Of a DNA stretch of 64,000 nt, positions 23,718 through 33,234 are shown one piece after another. How positions within the stretch are numbered: the first letter of the stretch is position 1; each line of letters begins with the position of its first letter. The translations under genes and the position numbers were made by a program. The notes below the pieces were generated by a model. That model was not told where the DNA came from, made no database searches, and saw only the letters and a list, made by a program, of their open reading frames with translations. Origin of the DNA: a virus. Location: the IMG/VR virus record IMGVR_UViG_3300020390_000003, positions 1-64,000 of that record. One strand, 5' to 3'.

Positions 23718-26141
23718 ATGAACAACAATTTACAACCTAAAAACAAAATGGGAATCCCGGACCCATTGGCTCCCGAAAATGAAAAAAGGGATGCTGATTA
23801 TGGATTAAAATGGGCAATGGCTATACAAGCAGAATGGTTTGGTGGCGGTTTGATCAATGATAAATGTTTGTTTACCCAACGACACAAAGAAATTCGGGAT
23901 TTACGTTTGTATGTGCGTGGTGAATATGATCTTGCCGGAGACAAGAACCATATCGCGCGCCAGCCTGATGATTTAAGTCTGCACAACCTGGACTTCACCC
24001 CAATTAATTACGCAGAAAAATTCACCAATAAAGTGCGTAACGGGATAAGTGATGATTTTTACCGTATTGATGTACGTTCAGTAGATCGTTTTGCTGCGCT
24101 TGCCAAAAAGAAAAACTACGAGCGCCACAAAACCAATATGGCTTCACGTGCGATGCTTGAGAAAGCGGCCGCAATGGGATTGCCAGACCTTACCGAAAAA
24201 GGTTTTATCCCGGAAGATGATGAGGAATTAAGCTTATACACACAGATCAAAGAACGTCCTATGCAAGAGATCGCAGAGGAAATTATGATCAATTTTGTGA
24301 AGCGCACAAACAACTGGACGCAGACCAAAAAGAAAACCAATAGCGATTTGGTTAATGTTGATTTGCAAGTAGCACAGTTGATTACAGATGATAATAATGG
24401 CGTAGTGCCTATTTATCGTGACCCCGAAGCTTTTGTACACAGCTTTGTAGAATTAGACGATTTTAGCGATGCTTTTTATTATGGCTATGTAGATACTATT
24501 ACTATCAACGAACTGCGCAGAGAGAGCGGCTATGATGATGTAAAGTGCCGTAAGATTGCCAAGTTATATGCCGGAGTCAATAAGATTAATGAATTAGGCT
24601 TCAACTTCTCACACGCGCCAATGCAGGATATTATCAATATTCAAGTACAAGTATTGCGTTTTGCATTCAAGAGCGATAAAGAAATTATTTGGAAAAAATA
24701 TACTGATAAGCGTAATCGCACCAATAAAGTGGCGCGTAGAAGCGTAGATTGGAAGGTGCCGGAAGAAGCAGCACACAAACGTTTATCAAAACGTCTTGAT
24801 ACCTGGTATGAAGGCAGCTACATCATAGGTAGTAATGAGTTTATTTACAACTACCAAGAGACTGAGATATTGGCAAAAGACAATATGAATAAAGTGGTGC
24901 CGCCATTTATCGCGCAATCTACCAATATCTATCGCAATAAATTACGCAGTTTCTTGAGCAATATCATTCCGCTTTGTAAAGAGTTGCAGCGTATTCACTT
25001 AAAAATTCAGCATTTAATAGCCGAATTAAAACCTGACCTTATCGAGATCGATATTGATCAAGTGGCCGAACTCATTCCGGACGCCAAAGGAGATCCCGAA
25101 GCCAATATCAAAAAAGCGCTTTCCTATCTTAACGTAAAAGGTGTGGTGTTGAAAAAGCGTGTGAATATGGGTGAAGATGGTATGAAAGACGGTAATGCTG
25201 CGCGGCCAATGCCTAACCAACAAGGTAGCGCACTAGGCGCATTGCTTAATTCGTGGCAATTTTATTACAAGCAGATACAAGATATTACCGGTCTTGACCC
25301 ATTGCAAGCAGAATCGCTTGTGGGTACAAACCAGATGATACAATTGGCTAACAATACCGCTACCAAGCACATTGTTGAAGCTGCAGTTGCTTTTGATAAG
25401 CGGGTATGCGAGGCTATTAGCGCACGCGTAAAAGGGGTTTTTAAATTCCCAAGATTAAAGCATCTTGCAAAGACCTATGCTGATGCTGTGGGTAAAGAAA
25501 ATATTGATGCGTTAGAAGGTTTAGAAAACCGAAGCTTGCACGAGTTTGGATTTACGGTAGAAATGGTGCCGGCCAAAGAAGAACTTGACGAATTACGTGA
25601 GGATTTAGGTCTTGCTTTAAAAGATGGAAGCATTGATGTTTCTGATAAGTCTGAGATTATGGTTATTGCGCGCAACAATATGAAGCAAGCACGCCAATAT
25701 ATGCACTTTGTACGCCGCCGAAACATTAAGCAACGTATGAAAGAAACTGAGTTTAACAATAAAACTCAGGCGCAAAACAATATGCAAGCTGCACAAGCCA
25801 AGCAGCAAGGAGAAATCGCTTTGTATCAACAAAAGAAGATGATTGATTTAGAATATGAAGGTCAAAAATCGATGATTGATTTACGTAAACTTGCGCAGGA
25901 ATTACAGATCAAAGAACCTACGGAGCAAAAACGTTTTGAAGAAAAAGCGTATATCGAGCAAATGAAAGCGGCAATGACGATAAACCTCACTAAGTACAAG
26001 GAGAATGAAAAAGAACGCCGTGAGGAAAAAACCGGAACCCGTCAAAGTAAGATGATCGAGCAACGTCAAAAAGATAAGCCTGCATTTGACTTTACAAAAC
26101 CCGATATCGACTTGGATGCTATTTTAGGACAGGTTGGTTAA
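23718..26141 (+). CDS. Portal protein
   Basis: 807 residues. The segment LHNLDFTPINYAEKFTNKVRNGISDDFYRIDV matches the N-terminal region of portal proteins in crAss-like and related Bacteroidetes podoviruses. A helical central region follows and the C-terminal 200 residues are a Gln/Lys/Glu-rich coiled coil (QKKMIDLEYEGQKSMIDLRK), as in portal barrels. It forms the ring through which DNA passes and the docking site for terminase and connector. Its stop overlaps the convergent methyltransferase gene by 4 bp. Confidence 0.88.
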   Translation: MNNNLQPKNKMGIPDPLAPENEKRDADYGLKWAMAIQAEWFGGGLINDKCLFTQRHKEIRDLRLYVRGEYDLAGDKNHIARQPDDLSLHNLDFTPINYAEKFTNKVRNGISDDFYRIDVRSVDRFAALAKKKNYERHKTNMASRAMLEKAAAMGLPDLTEKGFIPEDDEELSLYTQIKERPMQEIAEEIMINFVKRTNNWTQTKKKTNSDLVNVDLQVAQLITDDNNGVVPIYRDPEAFVHSFVELDDFSDAFYYGYVDTITINELRRESGYDDVKCRKIAKLYAGVNKINELGFNFSHAPMQDIINIQVQVLRFAFKSDKEIIWKKYTDKRNRTNKVARRSVDWKVPEEAAHKRLSKRLDTWYEGSYIIGSNEFIYNYQETEILAKDNMNKVVPPFIAQSTNIYRNKLRSFLSNIIPLCKELQRIHLKIQHLIAELKPDLIEIDIDQVAELIPDAKGDPEANIKKALSYLNVKGVVLKKRVNMGEDGMKDGNAARPMPNQQGSALGALLNSWQFYYKQIQDITGLDPLQAESLVGTNQMIQLANNTATKHIVEAAVAFDKRVCEAISARVKGVFKFPRLKHLAKTYADAVGKENIDALEGLENRSLHEFGFTVEMVPAKEELDELREDLGLALKDGSIDVSDKSEIMVIARNNMKQARQYMHFVRRRNIKQRMKETEFNNKTQAQNNMQAAQAKQQGEIALYQQKKMIDLEYEGQKSMIDLRKLAQELQIKEPTEQKRFEEKAYIEQMKAAMTINLTKYKENEKERREEKTGTRQSKMIEQRQKDKPAFDFTKPDIDLDAILGQVG

Positions 26142-26932
26142 AAAGTAAGCGCTAATTGATCAGTATTTTTTAATCTTGAAACAGCACTATCAAAATAATC
26201 TTTTTCTTTTTCGCAAGCGGTAAGATGCAACTGTAATTTATCAATGCGGTTGCATTCTCTTACCACAAAAGCAATATTACCTGAGCCGAATCCCGAATCA
26301 AATATTGAATACCCTTTTAAGCAGTAATTCAGAATCATCCATCTGTACAATTTACGAGGCTTTTGGGTAGGATGATAGCGCTTTTCATTAAGCCTTTTGT
26401 TGCCTTCTTGTTTAGTAGGGTTCAGCAAACTGCCCTGCATCATCCCAGCCCACATATATTGATAAATAAAGCTTGGTCTATCAAAAGAAGTCCAAGCCAA
26501 TTCACAATCATATTGATCAGAAGTGCCATTACACTTATCCCAAAGAATCCATCCTTTAGGGTTTTCCTTTAAAAACTTATCAAAATCCTTTCGCCTAGGT
26601 GGTTCAAATGGTTTTTCTACAATCCAATCAAAGAAATTAGCACCCCAAATTATTTGATTTTTTGAAACTCGGAAGATTTCTTTGCCATATTCATCATTTG
26701 CCGGTAAAGCATCCCAATTTTTTTTGACGTAGTTGTTATTAGGTGATTTTAGAGTTGCACCATTTTTTTGTTTAATAGGTGTATTTCTGCTTTTATGATT
26801 TTTGGAGCTTTCACCAATACCATACTCAGGATCTAAAATTGCTATATCAAAGTAAGCATCAGATAACTCACCCATCAACCTCATACGATCCTCACAAGTC
26901 AATTTAAAGTCAGAAGTTTCGTATAGCATCAT
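26138..26932 (-). CDS. Beta-class DNA methyltransferase (N4-C or N6-A)
   Basis: 264 residues. Motif IV comes first as ILDPEYGIG (34-40), HPTQKP is at 187-192 and motif I is last as IFDSGFGSGNIAF (210-222); this order defines the beta class (N6_N4_Mtase family). DPEY replaces the usual DPPY, and FDSGFGSG replaces DPFxGSG. It transfers a methyl group from SAM to an amino group in DNA, perhaps to protect phage DNA from restriction. Alone, without a nuclease, and against the direction of the late genes, it behaves as an inserted cargo gene. Confidence 0.88.
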   Translation of the reverse strand: MMLYETSDFKLTCEDRMRLMGELSDAYFDIAILDPEYGIGESSKNHKSRNTPIKQKNGATLKSPNNNYVKKNWDALPANDEYGKEIFRVSKNQIIWGANFFDWIVEKPFEPPRRKDFDKFLKENPKGWILWDKCNGTSDQYDCELAWTSFDRPSFIYQYMWAGMMQGSLLNPTKQEGNKRLNEKRYHPTQKPRKLYRWMILNYCLKGYSIFDSGFGSGNIAFVVRECNRIDKLQLHLTACEKEKDYFDSAVSRLKNTDQLALTF

Positions 26933-26955
26933 TACACTAAAATTTACATTTTTTC

Positions 26956-27028
26956 AAATTTAGTATAAGTAAAATATACTTTTAATATAAATTAATTTGT
27001 ATTTGAATACTTTATTTCTATACTTTTG
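26956..27028. promoter_or_regulatory. Bidirectional promoter island: methyltransferase and head genes
   Basis: Minus-strand TAAATTTG (26963-26956) sits 24 bases before the methyltransferase start. Plus-strand TACTTTTG (27021-27028) lies 29 bases before the ATG at 27057, with TTCTA just upstream as in the other late promoters. Confidence 0.6.
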
Positions 27029-27056
27029 CTTTAAACAATAAGTAAAGTTTATAGTT

Positions 27057-28304
27057 ATGACGATCGGGAAAAATATGTTAGGGTATATGAAGTTAGGTGG
27101 TGATCCTACACCTACACCTACACCTGCGCAACCACAACAACAGGCACAAGAACCTGCTCCGGCAGCACAACAACCTAAACAACCCGAACCCAAACCGGCT
27201 GAACCTGCACAACCTAGTCCTGAGCCAGCAGCACAGGAACCACAACCGGCTGCACAGCCAGACCCAAATAAAGGTGCTGATCCTAAACCGGCTGCACAAC
27301 CTCAAGCAGCAGAACCAGCACAAGGACCTGAGCCAACCCCTGCACCACAACCCGAATTGAACGAAGAAGCTTTTTTAAGCTATATCAAAGAGAAAAAAGG
27401 ATTTAAAGGAGAAAGCCTTGACGAGTTGTTTAAAAAGCCCGAACCGGCAGCAGACCCATTTGAGGGATTAAGTGATGAAGCGGTACAATTTGTTAAGTAC
27501 AACAAAGAAACCCAACGTAGCTATAAAGAATTTGAAGCGCTTAACCGCGATTATTCAAAAGTGAGTCCGTTAGAAGCGGCACGTGAGAAAGCCCTTGCAA
27601 TAGGTGGTGATTACATTGATCAAAGCAATGTAGATGAATACCTAGAAGCAGAATTAGGAATAGATGTTTCTGACTTTGAAAATCTTTCTGCAGTCGAGAA
27701 GATGCGTTTAAAGAATTTCGGTCAAGATTATATACAGTCTCAGATAGAGGCACAACAAAAATATAAGCAACCTATTGAGCGCCCCGGTCAGCCGGAAATG
27801 GTCACGTTAGAAAACGGCCAGACAATGCCAAAGGAAACTTATGACAAATTAGTAGATCAACAATTAGCATATCAAAATAGCATCAAAGAGGCTTCGGATA
27901 AGATCAATGCGTCTGCTTATGATATTAAGATTGATGATAACGGTACTGAAAAAGTGATGAATGTTGCTTATGAGTATTCAAAAGATGATAAGCAGGATAT
28001 GGTATCATCAGCACTCAATATTGACGCGTTTTATCAAAAAGCATTCGGTACTGAAAAGGGATTAGACTACGCAAAACTTGAAGAAGGATTGCATTGGGCT
28101 GACCCTGCAAAACGGGAAAAATCAATCACAGCCATTGTTCACAAAGCCTTAGCACAGCAAGCCGAAGAATTTGCAGCTATTGAGCATAATGCAGAAGTAA
28201 AAACCAAGCAGATGCCTCACAGCGCTACGCAAACTTCAAATAACAACATCGCTAGTTGGCGAGGTGGCAATACAACTACAGGAAGGATTCCATTTAAAGT
28301 TTAA
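27057..28304 (+). CDS. Capsid scaffold-like protein with Pro/Ala/Gln-rich N-terminus
   Basis: 415 residues. Residues 18-100 are low-complexity Pro, Ala, Gln and Glu (runs of QQQAQEPAPAAQQPKQPEPK type). The rest is acidic and helical (SPLEAAREKALAIGGDYIDQ; LNEEAFLSYIKEKKGFKGES). Being just upstream of the major capsid protein and helical, it is probably the scaffold. ATG at 27057 fits the promoter spacing; an ATG at 27075 after CGGGAAAAAT is an alternative. Confidence 0.75.
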   Translation: MTIGKNMLGYMKLGGDPTPTPTPAQPQQQAQEPAPAAQQPKQPEPKPAEPAQPSPEPAAQEPQPAAQPDPNKGADPKPAAQPQAAEPAQGPEPTPAPQPELNEEAFLSYIKEKKGFKGESLDELFKKPEPAADPFEGLSDEAVQFVKYNKETQRSYKEFEALNRDYSKVSPLEAAREKALAIGGDYIDQSNVDEYLEAELGIDVSDFENLSAVEKMRLKNFGQDYIQSQIEAQQKYKQPIERPGQPEMVTLENGQTMPKETYDKLVDQQLAYQNSIKEASDKINASAYDIKIDDNGTEKVMNVAYEYSKDDKQDMVSSALNIDAFYQKAFGTEKGLDYAKLEEGLHWADPAKREKSITAIVHKALAQQAEEFAAIEHNAEVKTKQMPHSATQTSNNNIASWRGGNTTTGRIPFKV

Positions 28305-28322
28305 CAGAAAAAATTAGAACTA

Positions 28323-29660
28323 ATGGCTTTTGACCTTTTAGCAAACAACTTATCCGGAGGCCCAGCAGTAATTGATGCTCCCGGTGGTGTTCTCGCAACT
28401 GAAGCGAATTTCATCGACGATTATACTTATGCAAATAAGTATCAACCAGAACTTTTAAAAGATTTACACATGGCGTATGGCCGTGGTAAAATCTTAAAAC
28501 TTACCGAACTTATTGGTAACACAAGAAGCTACGCTTCTGATCAAATGATTCACGCAGAAGAAGGGCGTTTACATAACAAGCTTACCAATGTAGCTGTTTC
28601 CGGCACAACCTTTACTTCGCCTACACCTCACAACGCTCGTGTAAATGACACGATCTTAGTAACTGATGGTGTTGTACAAGTACAAGCTACTGTTCAGTCA
28701 GTAACAAGTACTACTGTTTTTGTAGCAACTAAAGATGATGGCACTGCTTTCAACTTTACCGATACCGTTGATATTATGGTGGATTTCTCTAACTCTTGGG
28801 GTAAAGGGGATGATACTTTTGATGAAGCGCGCGAGTGGGACCCTACTAAATTTTATGCGCATACGCATATCATTAAGGAAACCTACAAGAAAAACAACTC
28901 AGACCGTATTCACAGAACTTGGATTCAAACACCTGATGGTCCACGCTGGTATAACCACGAAATGATGAATACTTCTACCTTGTTTGATAATAAAGTAGAA
29001 TTTACTCACATTTTCCACGAGCGTAAGGCTACCGGCCGTAATCGAGGTATGAACGGTCTTGTTCCTACTGTTGAAACCTATGGTAACATCGCGAATGAGT
29101 ACATCACAGATATTGAAGAATTGTCTGAGATCGTTCGCAGATTAAAGCAACAAGGTGGTGCTTGTAACTCATACAATGTATGGCACGATCACCAGCAAGG
29201 CGCTTATTTCCGTCAGATGTTATCTGGTGTAAACTCTGCTTATTCAGAAGGAAGTAATTATGGTGCTTTTGACAACAGTAAGGATATGGCCTTATTCTTA
29301 GGTTTCAAATCAGTTTACATTGACGGAGTTACTTTCCATTTCCAATCATTGGATATTTTGGAAGATCCTTCACTAATGGGGAGTGATAAATTCCGTGCAA
29401 CCGGTCTTGCATACTTAATGGTTCCTAACGGAAACATGAGTATTACTGAAGGTGGTAAAACGGTTAGCCGTCCATTCTACTCAGTAGGATATAGAGAGGA
29501 TGAGCAATATAGCCGTAGACGTGAACTGAAATTGTTCGGTCCTGGTGGTACTGCTATTTCTGGTGACTATTCTAAATGGGATTGGTTGTCTGAAACAATG
29601 GGCCAAATTGTAGGAGCTAATAACTACCTAGTAGGTAGAACAGGAGCATTCTACTCTTAG
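28323..29660 (+). CDS. Major capsid protein
   Basis: 445 residues. Starts MAFDLLANNLSGGPAVIDAP, has YTYANKYQPELLKDLHMAYG (N-arm) and an inserted beta domain (TFTSPTPHNARVNDTILVTD) and ends LFGPGGTAISGDYSKWDWLSE. Position between scaffold and head-completion genes, length and strong terminator (high expression) support capsid. It is expected to adopt the HK97 fold. Confidence 0.85.
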   Translation: MAFDLLANNLSGGPAVIDAPGGVLATEANFIDDYTYANKYQPELLKDLHMAYGRGKILKLTELIGNTRSYASDQMIHAEEGRLHNKLTNVAVSGTTFTSPTPHNARVNDTILVTDGVVQVQATVQSVTSTTVFVATKDDGTAFNFTDTVDIMVDFSNSWGKGDDTFDEAREWDPTKFYAHTHIIKETYKKNNSDRIHRTWIQTPDGPRWYNHEMMNTSTLFDNKVEFTHIFHERKATGRNRGMNGLVPTVETYGNIANEYITDIEELSEIVRRLKQQGGACNSYNVWHDHQQGAYFRQMLSGVNSAYSEGSNYGAFDNSKDMALFLGFKSVYIDGVTFHFQSLDILEDPSLMGSDKFRATGLAYLMVPNGNMSITEGGKTVSRPFYSVGYREDEQYSRRRELKLFGPGGTAISGDYSKWDWLSETMGQIVGANNYLVGRTGAFYS

Positions 29661-29675
29661 AATAAACTAAATAAT

Positions 29676-29704
29676 AAGCAGGGGTTTAGAGCCCCTGCTT
29701 TTAT
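29676..29704 (+). terminator. Terminator after the major capsid gene
   Basis: AGCAGGGG (29677-29684) pairs with CCCCTGCT (29692-29699), followed by TTTTAT. It probably reduces expression of downstream genes relative to the capsid gene. Confidence 0.88.
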
Positions 29705-29727
29705 ATAATAACTTAAAGCAAACGGAA

Positions 29728-30690
29728 ATGGCAAGTAAAACACACGTACAGTTTCAATTGATGGGCAAAAAACGCCCACGAAATTGGCAATTACCAATTA
29801 CAGGTATGATGTTACCACGATATGTTGATGGTAAATACAAAGGAAATAAACAAGTTGAATACATAAAAGGACACGATAGCATCTTTAAAGAAGATCATAT
29901 TGGTGATGAAAAACCAAGTTGGGTATGGTTTACCGATGGTCTTTTAGATGTATCAACGGGAGATTTAGCGCTATTGCAAATTCTTGAAAATCATAAAATG
30001 AAAGACCGTGTTTTTGAGAAAGTAGATGAAGATAAGCAAGCTAAAACTAACCTTGAGCTTATTGAGAAAAAGCAAAAAGCACTTGAAATGGTTGATATCG
30101 CAGACGAAGATAAAATGTATGCAATTGCTACAATTTTAGTAGGGCCACACGTGACTTCTTTTACACCTGCAATGGTAGAGCATAATCTTAAATCTATGGC
30201 ATTAGAGCAGCCGGAAAAGATTATGGAAGAAATGGATAACCCTAATTACAATGCAAAAGTATTAGGTGCGTTGGCCGTGCGTAGAGGTGTTATTGTAATC
30301 AACCCTCAGCAAACCTTGATCAGTTGGAAAAATGGAAAAGCAATTTCTCCTGTTGCAGCAGGTCAAGATCCTATTGTGAAGCTTAGTGATTTCCTTTCTG
30401 GCAAGGATGAATTGACACGTAATACGATTCAAGCAATTCAAGAAGAAATCAAACGCAGTTATAATTTCAAAAAGGATTATACTGCAGAAGAAGAACTCGC
30501 TGAATTGTTAGGTGATAATGCTCCCGAAGCTGTAACTTTGCCGGACACAGACGTTGATCCTACTGAGAAAGAATTGGAAGAAGCAAGAGCCTCTTACAAA
30601 GAAACGTTTGGCAAAGAAGTTTCAAACAACAAGAAAAACGACCTTGAGTGGATCAAGGAAAAAATAGCCGAAGGTCCTACTGAGGACTAG
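29728..30690 (+). CDS. Head-associated hypothetical protein
   Basis: 320 residues. Begins MASKTHVQFQLMGKKRPRNW, central helices, and a C-terminal motif (KELEEARASYKETFGKEV, NDLEWIKEKIAE) seen in phage structural proteins near the capsid gene. It may be a capsid decoration or completion protein. Flanked by terminators at both ends. Confidence 0.65.
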   Translation: MASKTHVQFQLMGKKRPRNWQLPITGMMLPRYVDGKYKGNKQVEYIKGHDSIFKEDHIGDEKPSWVWFTDGLLDVSTGDLALLQILENHKMKDRVFEKVDEDKQAKTNLELIEKKQKALEMVDIADEDKMYAIATILVGPHVTSFTPAMVEHNLKSMALEQPEKIMEEMDNPNYNAKVLGALAVRRGVIVINPQQTLISWKNGKAISPVAAGQDPIVKLSDFLSGKDELTRNTIQAIQEEIKRSYNFKKDYTAEEELAELLGDNAPEAVTLPDTDVDPTEKELEEARASYKETFGKEVSNNKKNDLEWIKEKIAEGPTED

Positions 30691-30741
30691 GATTAAAATA
30701 CTTTCCAGTTGTAATACTGGTTGTGCGTTTCCCGGACGCTT

Positions 30742-30775
30742 CAATCCCCTCGATAATGAGGGGATTGTCTTTTTA
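30742..30775 (+). terminator. Terminator before the minus-strand block
   Basis: CAATCCCCTC (30742-30751) pairs perfectly with GAGGGGATTG (30758-30767), followed by TCTTTTT. It closes the rightward unit ahead of the convergent HNH gene. Confidence 0.9.
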
Positions 30776-31288
30776 TACTAATTCCTTTAAAGCTTTTTGA
30801 TAAGCATTATGGGCATCAAGTTCAACATCAAACACACCTAGTGCTATTCTTTTATTGCCAATCTCGATGGCTGACGTCCATTTTTTTCTTTTCCTATTCC
30901 AATAAACGCCTGTATATTTTGAAGAACAGCCTTTTTTATCTTTTGATGAATTTTCTCTATTAGTAATAAGTTGAAGATTTTCTAAATGATTATTTAGTCT
31001 ATTATTATCAATATGATCAACAACAATTTTGTTGGTTCCGTCTGACACATAATTTAAAAAAGCCATTGCTACTAGTCTGTGTACTTTGATATTTTGTTTT
31101 TTCCTATTAACACAGAGAATAACCATCAAATACCCCTTACCATCACTACCTGGCTTTAAAATTTTTTCATCATAATTGTACGTTCGACCGTCTTTGTAAG
31201 TTAATGTTTTGGCTAAACTTTTTACATTACCTTTATTACTCACTTGATAAAAGCCTTCATATCCTGGTATATCTTTGAAAATCTCCAT
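30773..31288 (-). CDS. HNH homing endonuclease (NUMOD4-HNH-AP2)
   Basis: 171 residues. NUMOD4 (IPGYEGFYQVSNKGNVKSL), HNH core (VHRLVAMAFLNY, VVDHIDNNRLNNHLENLQL) and an AP2-like C-terminus (YTGVYWNRKRKKWTSAIEI). A mobile endonuclease that initiates copying of itself into relatives. It is the last gene of the leftward block. Confidence 0.92.
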   Translation of the reverse strand: MEIFKDIPGYEGFYQVSNKGNVKSLAKTLTYKDGRTYNYDEKILKPGSDGKGYLMVILCVNRKKQNIKVHRLVAMAFLNYVSDGTNKIVVDHIDNNRLNNHLENLQLITNRENSSKDKKGCSSKYTGVYWNRKRKKWTSAIEIGNKRIALGVFDVELDAHNAYQKALKELV

Positions 31289-31300
31289 CTTTAGAATATT

Positions 31301-31627
31301 TTAATCTACTGTTTCGAGTTCGCGTGTTAATTCTTCAATATTGATATCGGGTATTCCGTTGAGTTGTGCGCATTCTTTGATGAGTGCGATGAGCTTTCCT
31401 AAATCTTCGGGTTTAAAAGCGAAGCGTGACAAGCGATAACAGTTGTAAGGCGCGTGCATAGAAATATCAAATTCGCTCAATTCGCAGCCTTGTATGCCGT
31501 TTTGGTTAACCATTATAAACACGTGGTTGATATGGTATTTATCACCTTCTACCGGCCATTTCTCTTGCGGTATTTCTTTTGGTTTGTTCTTGGCATCAAT
31601 ACAGATGCAGGGTACAGATTTACTCAT
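31301..31627 (-). CDS. Hypothetical phage protein
   Basis: 108 residues. Contains IPQEKWPVEGDKYHINHVFI and FKPEDLGKLIALIKEC; this pattern recurs in Bacteroidetes phages, but I know no function. Confidence 0.65.
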   Translation of the reverse strand: MSKSVPCICIDAKNKPKEIPQEKWPVEGDKYHINHVFIMVNQNGIQGCELSEFDISMHAPYNCYRLSRFAFKPEDLGKLIALIKECAQLNGIPDINIEELTRELETVD

Positions 31628-31638
31628 TGTTAATTTTA

Positions 31639-32121
31639 TTAAGCGTTTCGCTTTTTTATCTCATTATTTTTATAGGTAAGTAGGCAGCTCCCAAGATATT
31701 TTCGTTCGCTTTTTACGCGGCAAAATTTGGTGAGTAGCTTTAAAATATCGTGCTTGTATCGGTGAAGTATTTTGGCTTTTTTGATTATAGTGATCTCACC
31801 ATCTTTGTAATACGCTAAACCGGCAAAGTCTTGGATTTCTGAAACATCAATCATACCTTCTGGGCACACATACCAAAAGTAGTTTGGTATTCCTTTTTCT
31901 ATTCTCATGTCATAGTAGCGCCACTTTGATTTCTTTGCATCTGCTTTAAAATCTGATCTGCTAATCTTAACTTCATATTCAACCACATAGCCGCTTTTTA
32001 AAATGCTTGCTACATCTGATTCACTACAAAAGAAAAAGTTGCTCAAATTCTCACAAGGTAGATTTCCTTTGAGTACTTCGGCTTTACAAATAGCGCTTTG
32101 TATTGCTTTGGTTTTTTTCAT
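31639..32121 (-). CDS. PD-(D/E)XK-like nuclease-fold protein
   Basis: 160 residues. The core VVEYEVKISRSDFKADAKKS contains an ExK motif after a strand, and IPNYFWYVCPEGMIDVSEI, then FAGLAYYKDG complete a fold like MmcB-type PD-(D/E)XK proteins in phages and bacteria. These may be nucleases or DNA-binding relatives. The first acidic metal ligand is not clearly identified. A 1-bp stop/start overlap links it to the upstream gene. Confidence 0.6.
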   Translation of the reverse strand: MKKTKAIQSAICKAEVLKGNLPCENLSNFFFCSESDVASILKSGYVVEYEVKISRSDFKADAKKSKWRYYDMRIEKGIPNYFWYVCPEGMIDVSEIQDFAGLAYYKDGEITIIKKAKILHRYKHDILKLLTKFCRVKSERKYLGSCLLTYKNNEIKKRNA

Positions 32122-32423
32122 TATTCAAATGAATTTAAATCGCCTTCAGCTCTAAACTTAGTTAGCTGTGAAAGTTCTTTGAGAAGGATTTTGTTTTTTA
32201 CTTCGCTATCCTCCAAGAATAATTCCATCAAGGCTTGAAGTATTGCAAAAGTTTCAATACTGTACAGGTTATCAGTTTTTAAGATTTTACGTTCTTTAAA
32301 AGATGCAAGGGTCTTGGTTACTACTCGAAAAGCTTTATATCCTTCTTTATCTTGACACAGGTAAATGCCTATTCGCTTATTATTTCCTTTTGCTTGGATA
32401 AATTTTAGTACTTTGTTACTCAT
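32121..32423 (-). CDS. Hypothetical protein
   Basis: 100 residues. MSNKVLKFIQAKGNNKRIGI followed by a beta-rich region, then a helical end. No family recognised. ATGA overlap with the upstream gene. Confidence 0.6.
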   Translation of the reverse strand: MSNKVLKFIQAKGNNKRIGIYLCQDKEGYKAFRVVTKTLASFKERKILKTDNLYSIETFAILQALMELFLEDSEVKNKILLKELSQLTKFRAEGDLNSFE

Positions 32424-32680
32424 TTCTCGGCTTCTATAATTCGTTGTTCTAGTTTTTGGTACAGATTCATTAAGGCTATCAAGTGATCACGTAATTGATC
32501 TTTATCAGCATTGTTTACTAAAGCGTGTTGTGCATCACGCACAGGTTTGATATCCTTTTTAAATTGCTTGTGGGAATAGCAGGTGCAGCAACTTTTATCT
32601 TCTTGATGTAATGAGCCGTAACAACCCGGAATTAAAATCTTTTCACCGGTATCAGGATCTTTCACATAGTGGCACACCAT
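32420..32680 (-). CDS. Cysteine-containing small protein
   Basis: 86 residues. N-terminal CHYVKDPDTGEKILIPGCYG and SCCTCYSHKQF supply five cysteines and histidines that may bind zinc; the C-terminus is helical. Function unknown. Confidence 0.6.
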   Translation of the reverse strand: MVCHYVKDPDTGEKILIPGCYGSLHQEDKSCCTCYSHKQFKKDIKPVRDAQHALVNNADKDQLRDHLIALMNLYQKLEQRIIEAEK

Positions 32681-32768
32681 TATTCTTACATTTACAGGTT
32701 TCGTTTTTCATCCAGCAATCACATTGGCGGCTGATTTCGGTATCGAGGTTAAGGCTTGTTTGGGTCAT
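32652..32768 (-). CDS. 38-residue Cys-rich protein
   Basis: MTQTSLNLDTEISRQCDCWM, then KNETCKCKNNG. Contains CxC...CxC, a likely small zinc site. Its start overlaps the upstream stop as ATGA; its end overlaps the next gene in another frame by 29 bp. Short but well placed for translation. Confidence 0.5.
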   Translation of the reverse strand: MTQTSLNLDTEISRQCDCWMKNETCKCKNNGVPLCERS

Positions 32769-32893
32769 TTTTCAAATAGTGTTTTTCCGGTTAAAACTGT
32801 TTTACCGCAAGAAGTACACTTCATTAAAGTTCTTCCTTGAAGCGTAACACCTGTATTCTGTAAAGTATGCTTATGCGTGTAGATCAGTTTCAT
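32765..32893 (-). CDS. 42-residue protein with a CxxC motif
   Basis: MKLIYTHKHTLQNTGVTLQG, then KCTSCGKTVLTG. One CxxC with upstream histidines; may be a minimal zinc knuckle. ATGA overlap with the downstream small gene and 23-bp overlap with the upstream one. Confidence 0.5.
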   Translation of the reverse strand: MKLIYTHKHTLQNTGVTLQGRTLMKCTSCGKTVLTGKTLFEK

Positions 32894-33215
32894 CGTTCTT
32901 GTTTTTAGCAATAGTCACATCTAACTGCGCAGCCATAAGCGCACCAGACTTTTCAAATTCGCGTTGGCGGTTGTCCGGTGTTGGGTTCCAAAATTCTTGA
33001 TGCCACGGCCAAAATTCTTCTCTACGCCAATCTGTATTATTCATTGCGTATGCTAATGACGCGGAAGCCAATTCCTCATTTTCGTAATAGACTTGAAGAT
33101 CGCGCTCAAAATCATAGCCTTTAACTTCTTTTTGTCTTGCGCGTTCTTTACAGATTGCAGCGCATCCGGCGCCAAATTCTTTTTCGATTGCTTCTAATAA
33201 TTCTTGTCGTTTCAT
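32871..33215 (-). CDS. Hypothetical phage protein
   Basis: 114 residues: CAAICKERARQKEVKGYDFE, then EELASASLAYAMN and FWPWHQEFWNPTPDNRQREF. This pattern is shared by many phage proteins of unknown function; in some homologues similar helices occur in nucleotide-handling enzymes, which I cannot confirm. Confidence 0.7.
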   Translation of the reverse strand: MKRQELLEAIEKEFGAGCAAICKERARQKEVKGYDFERDLQVYYENEELASASLAYAMNNTDWRREEFWPWHQEFWNPTPDNRQREFEKSGALMAAQLDVTIAKNKNDETDLHA

Positions 33216-33234
33216 CGTTTATATTGGTTTTAAA

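Noticed and set aside
27093-27360. Long alternative frames on both strands across the Pro/Gln-rich tract
   Set aside because: They are produced by the repetitive codons of the scaffold gene and have biased, implausible composition.
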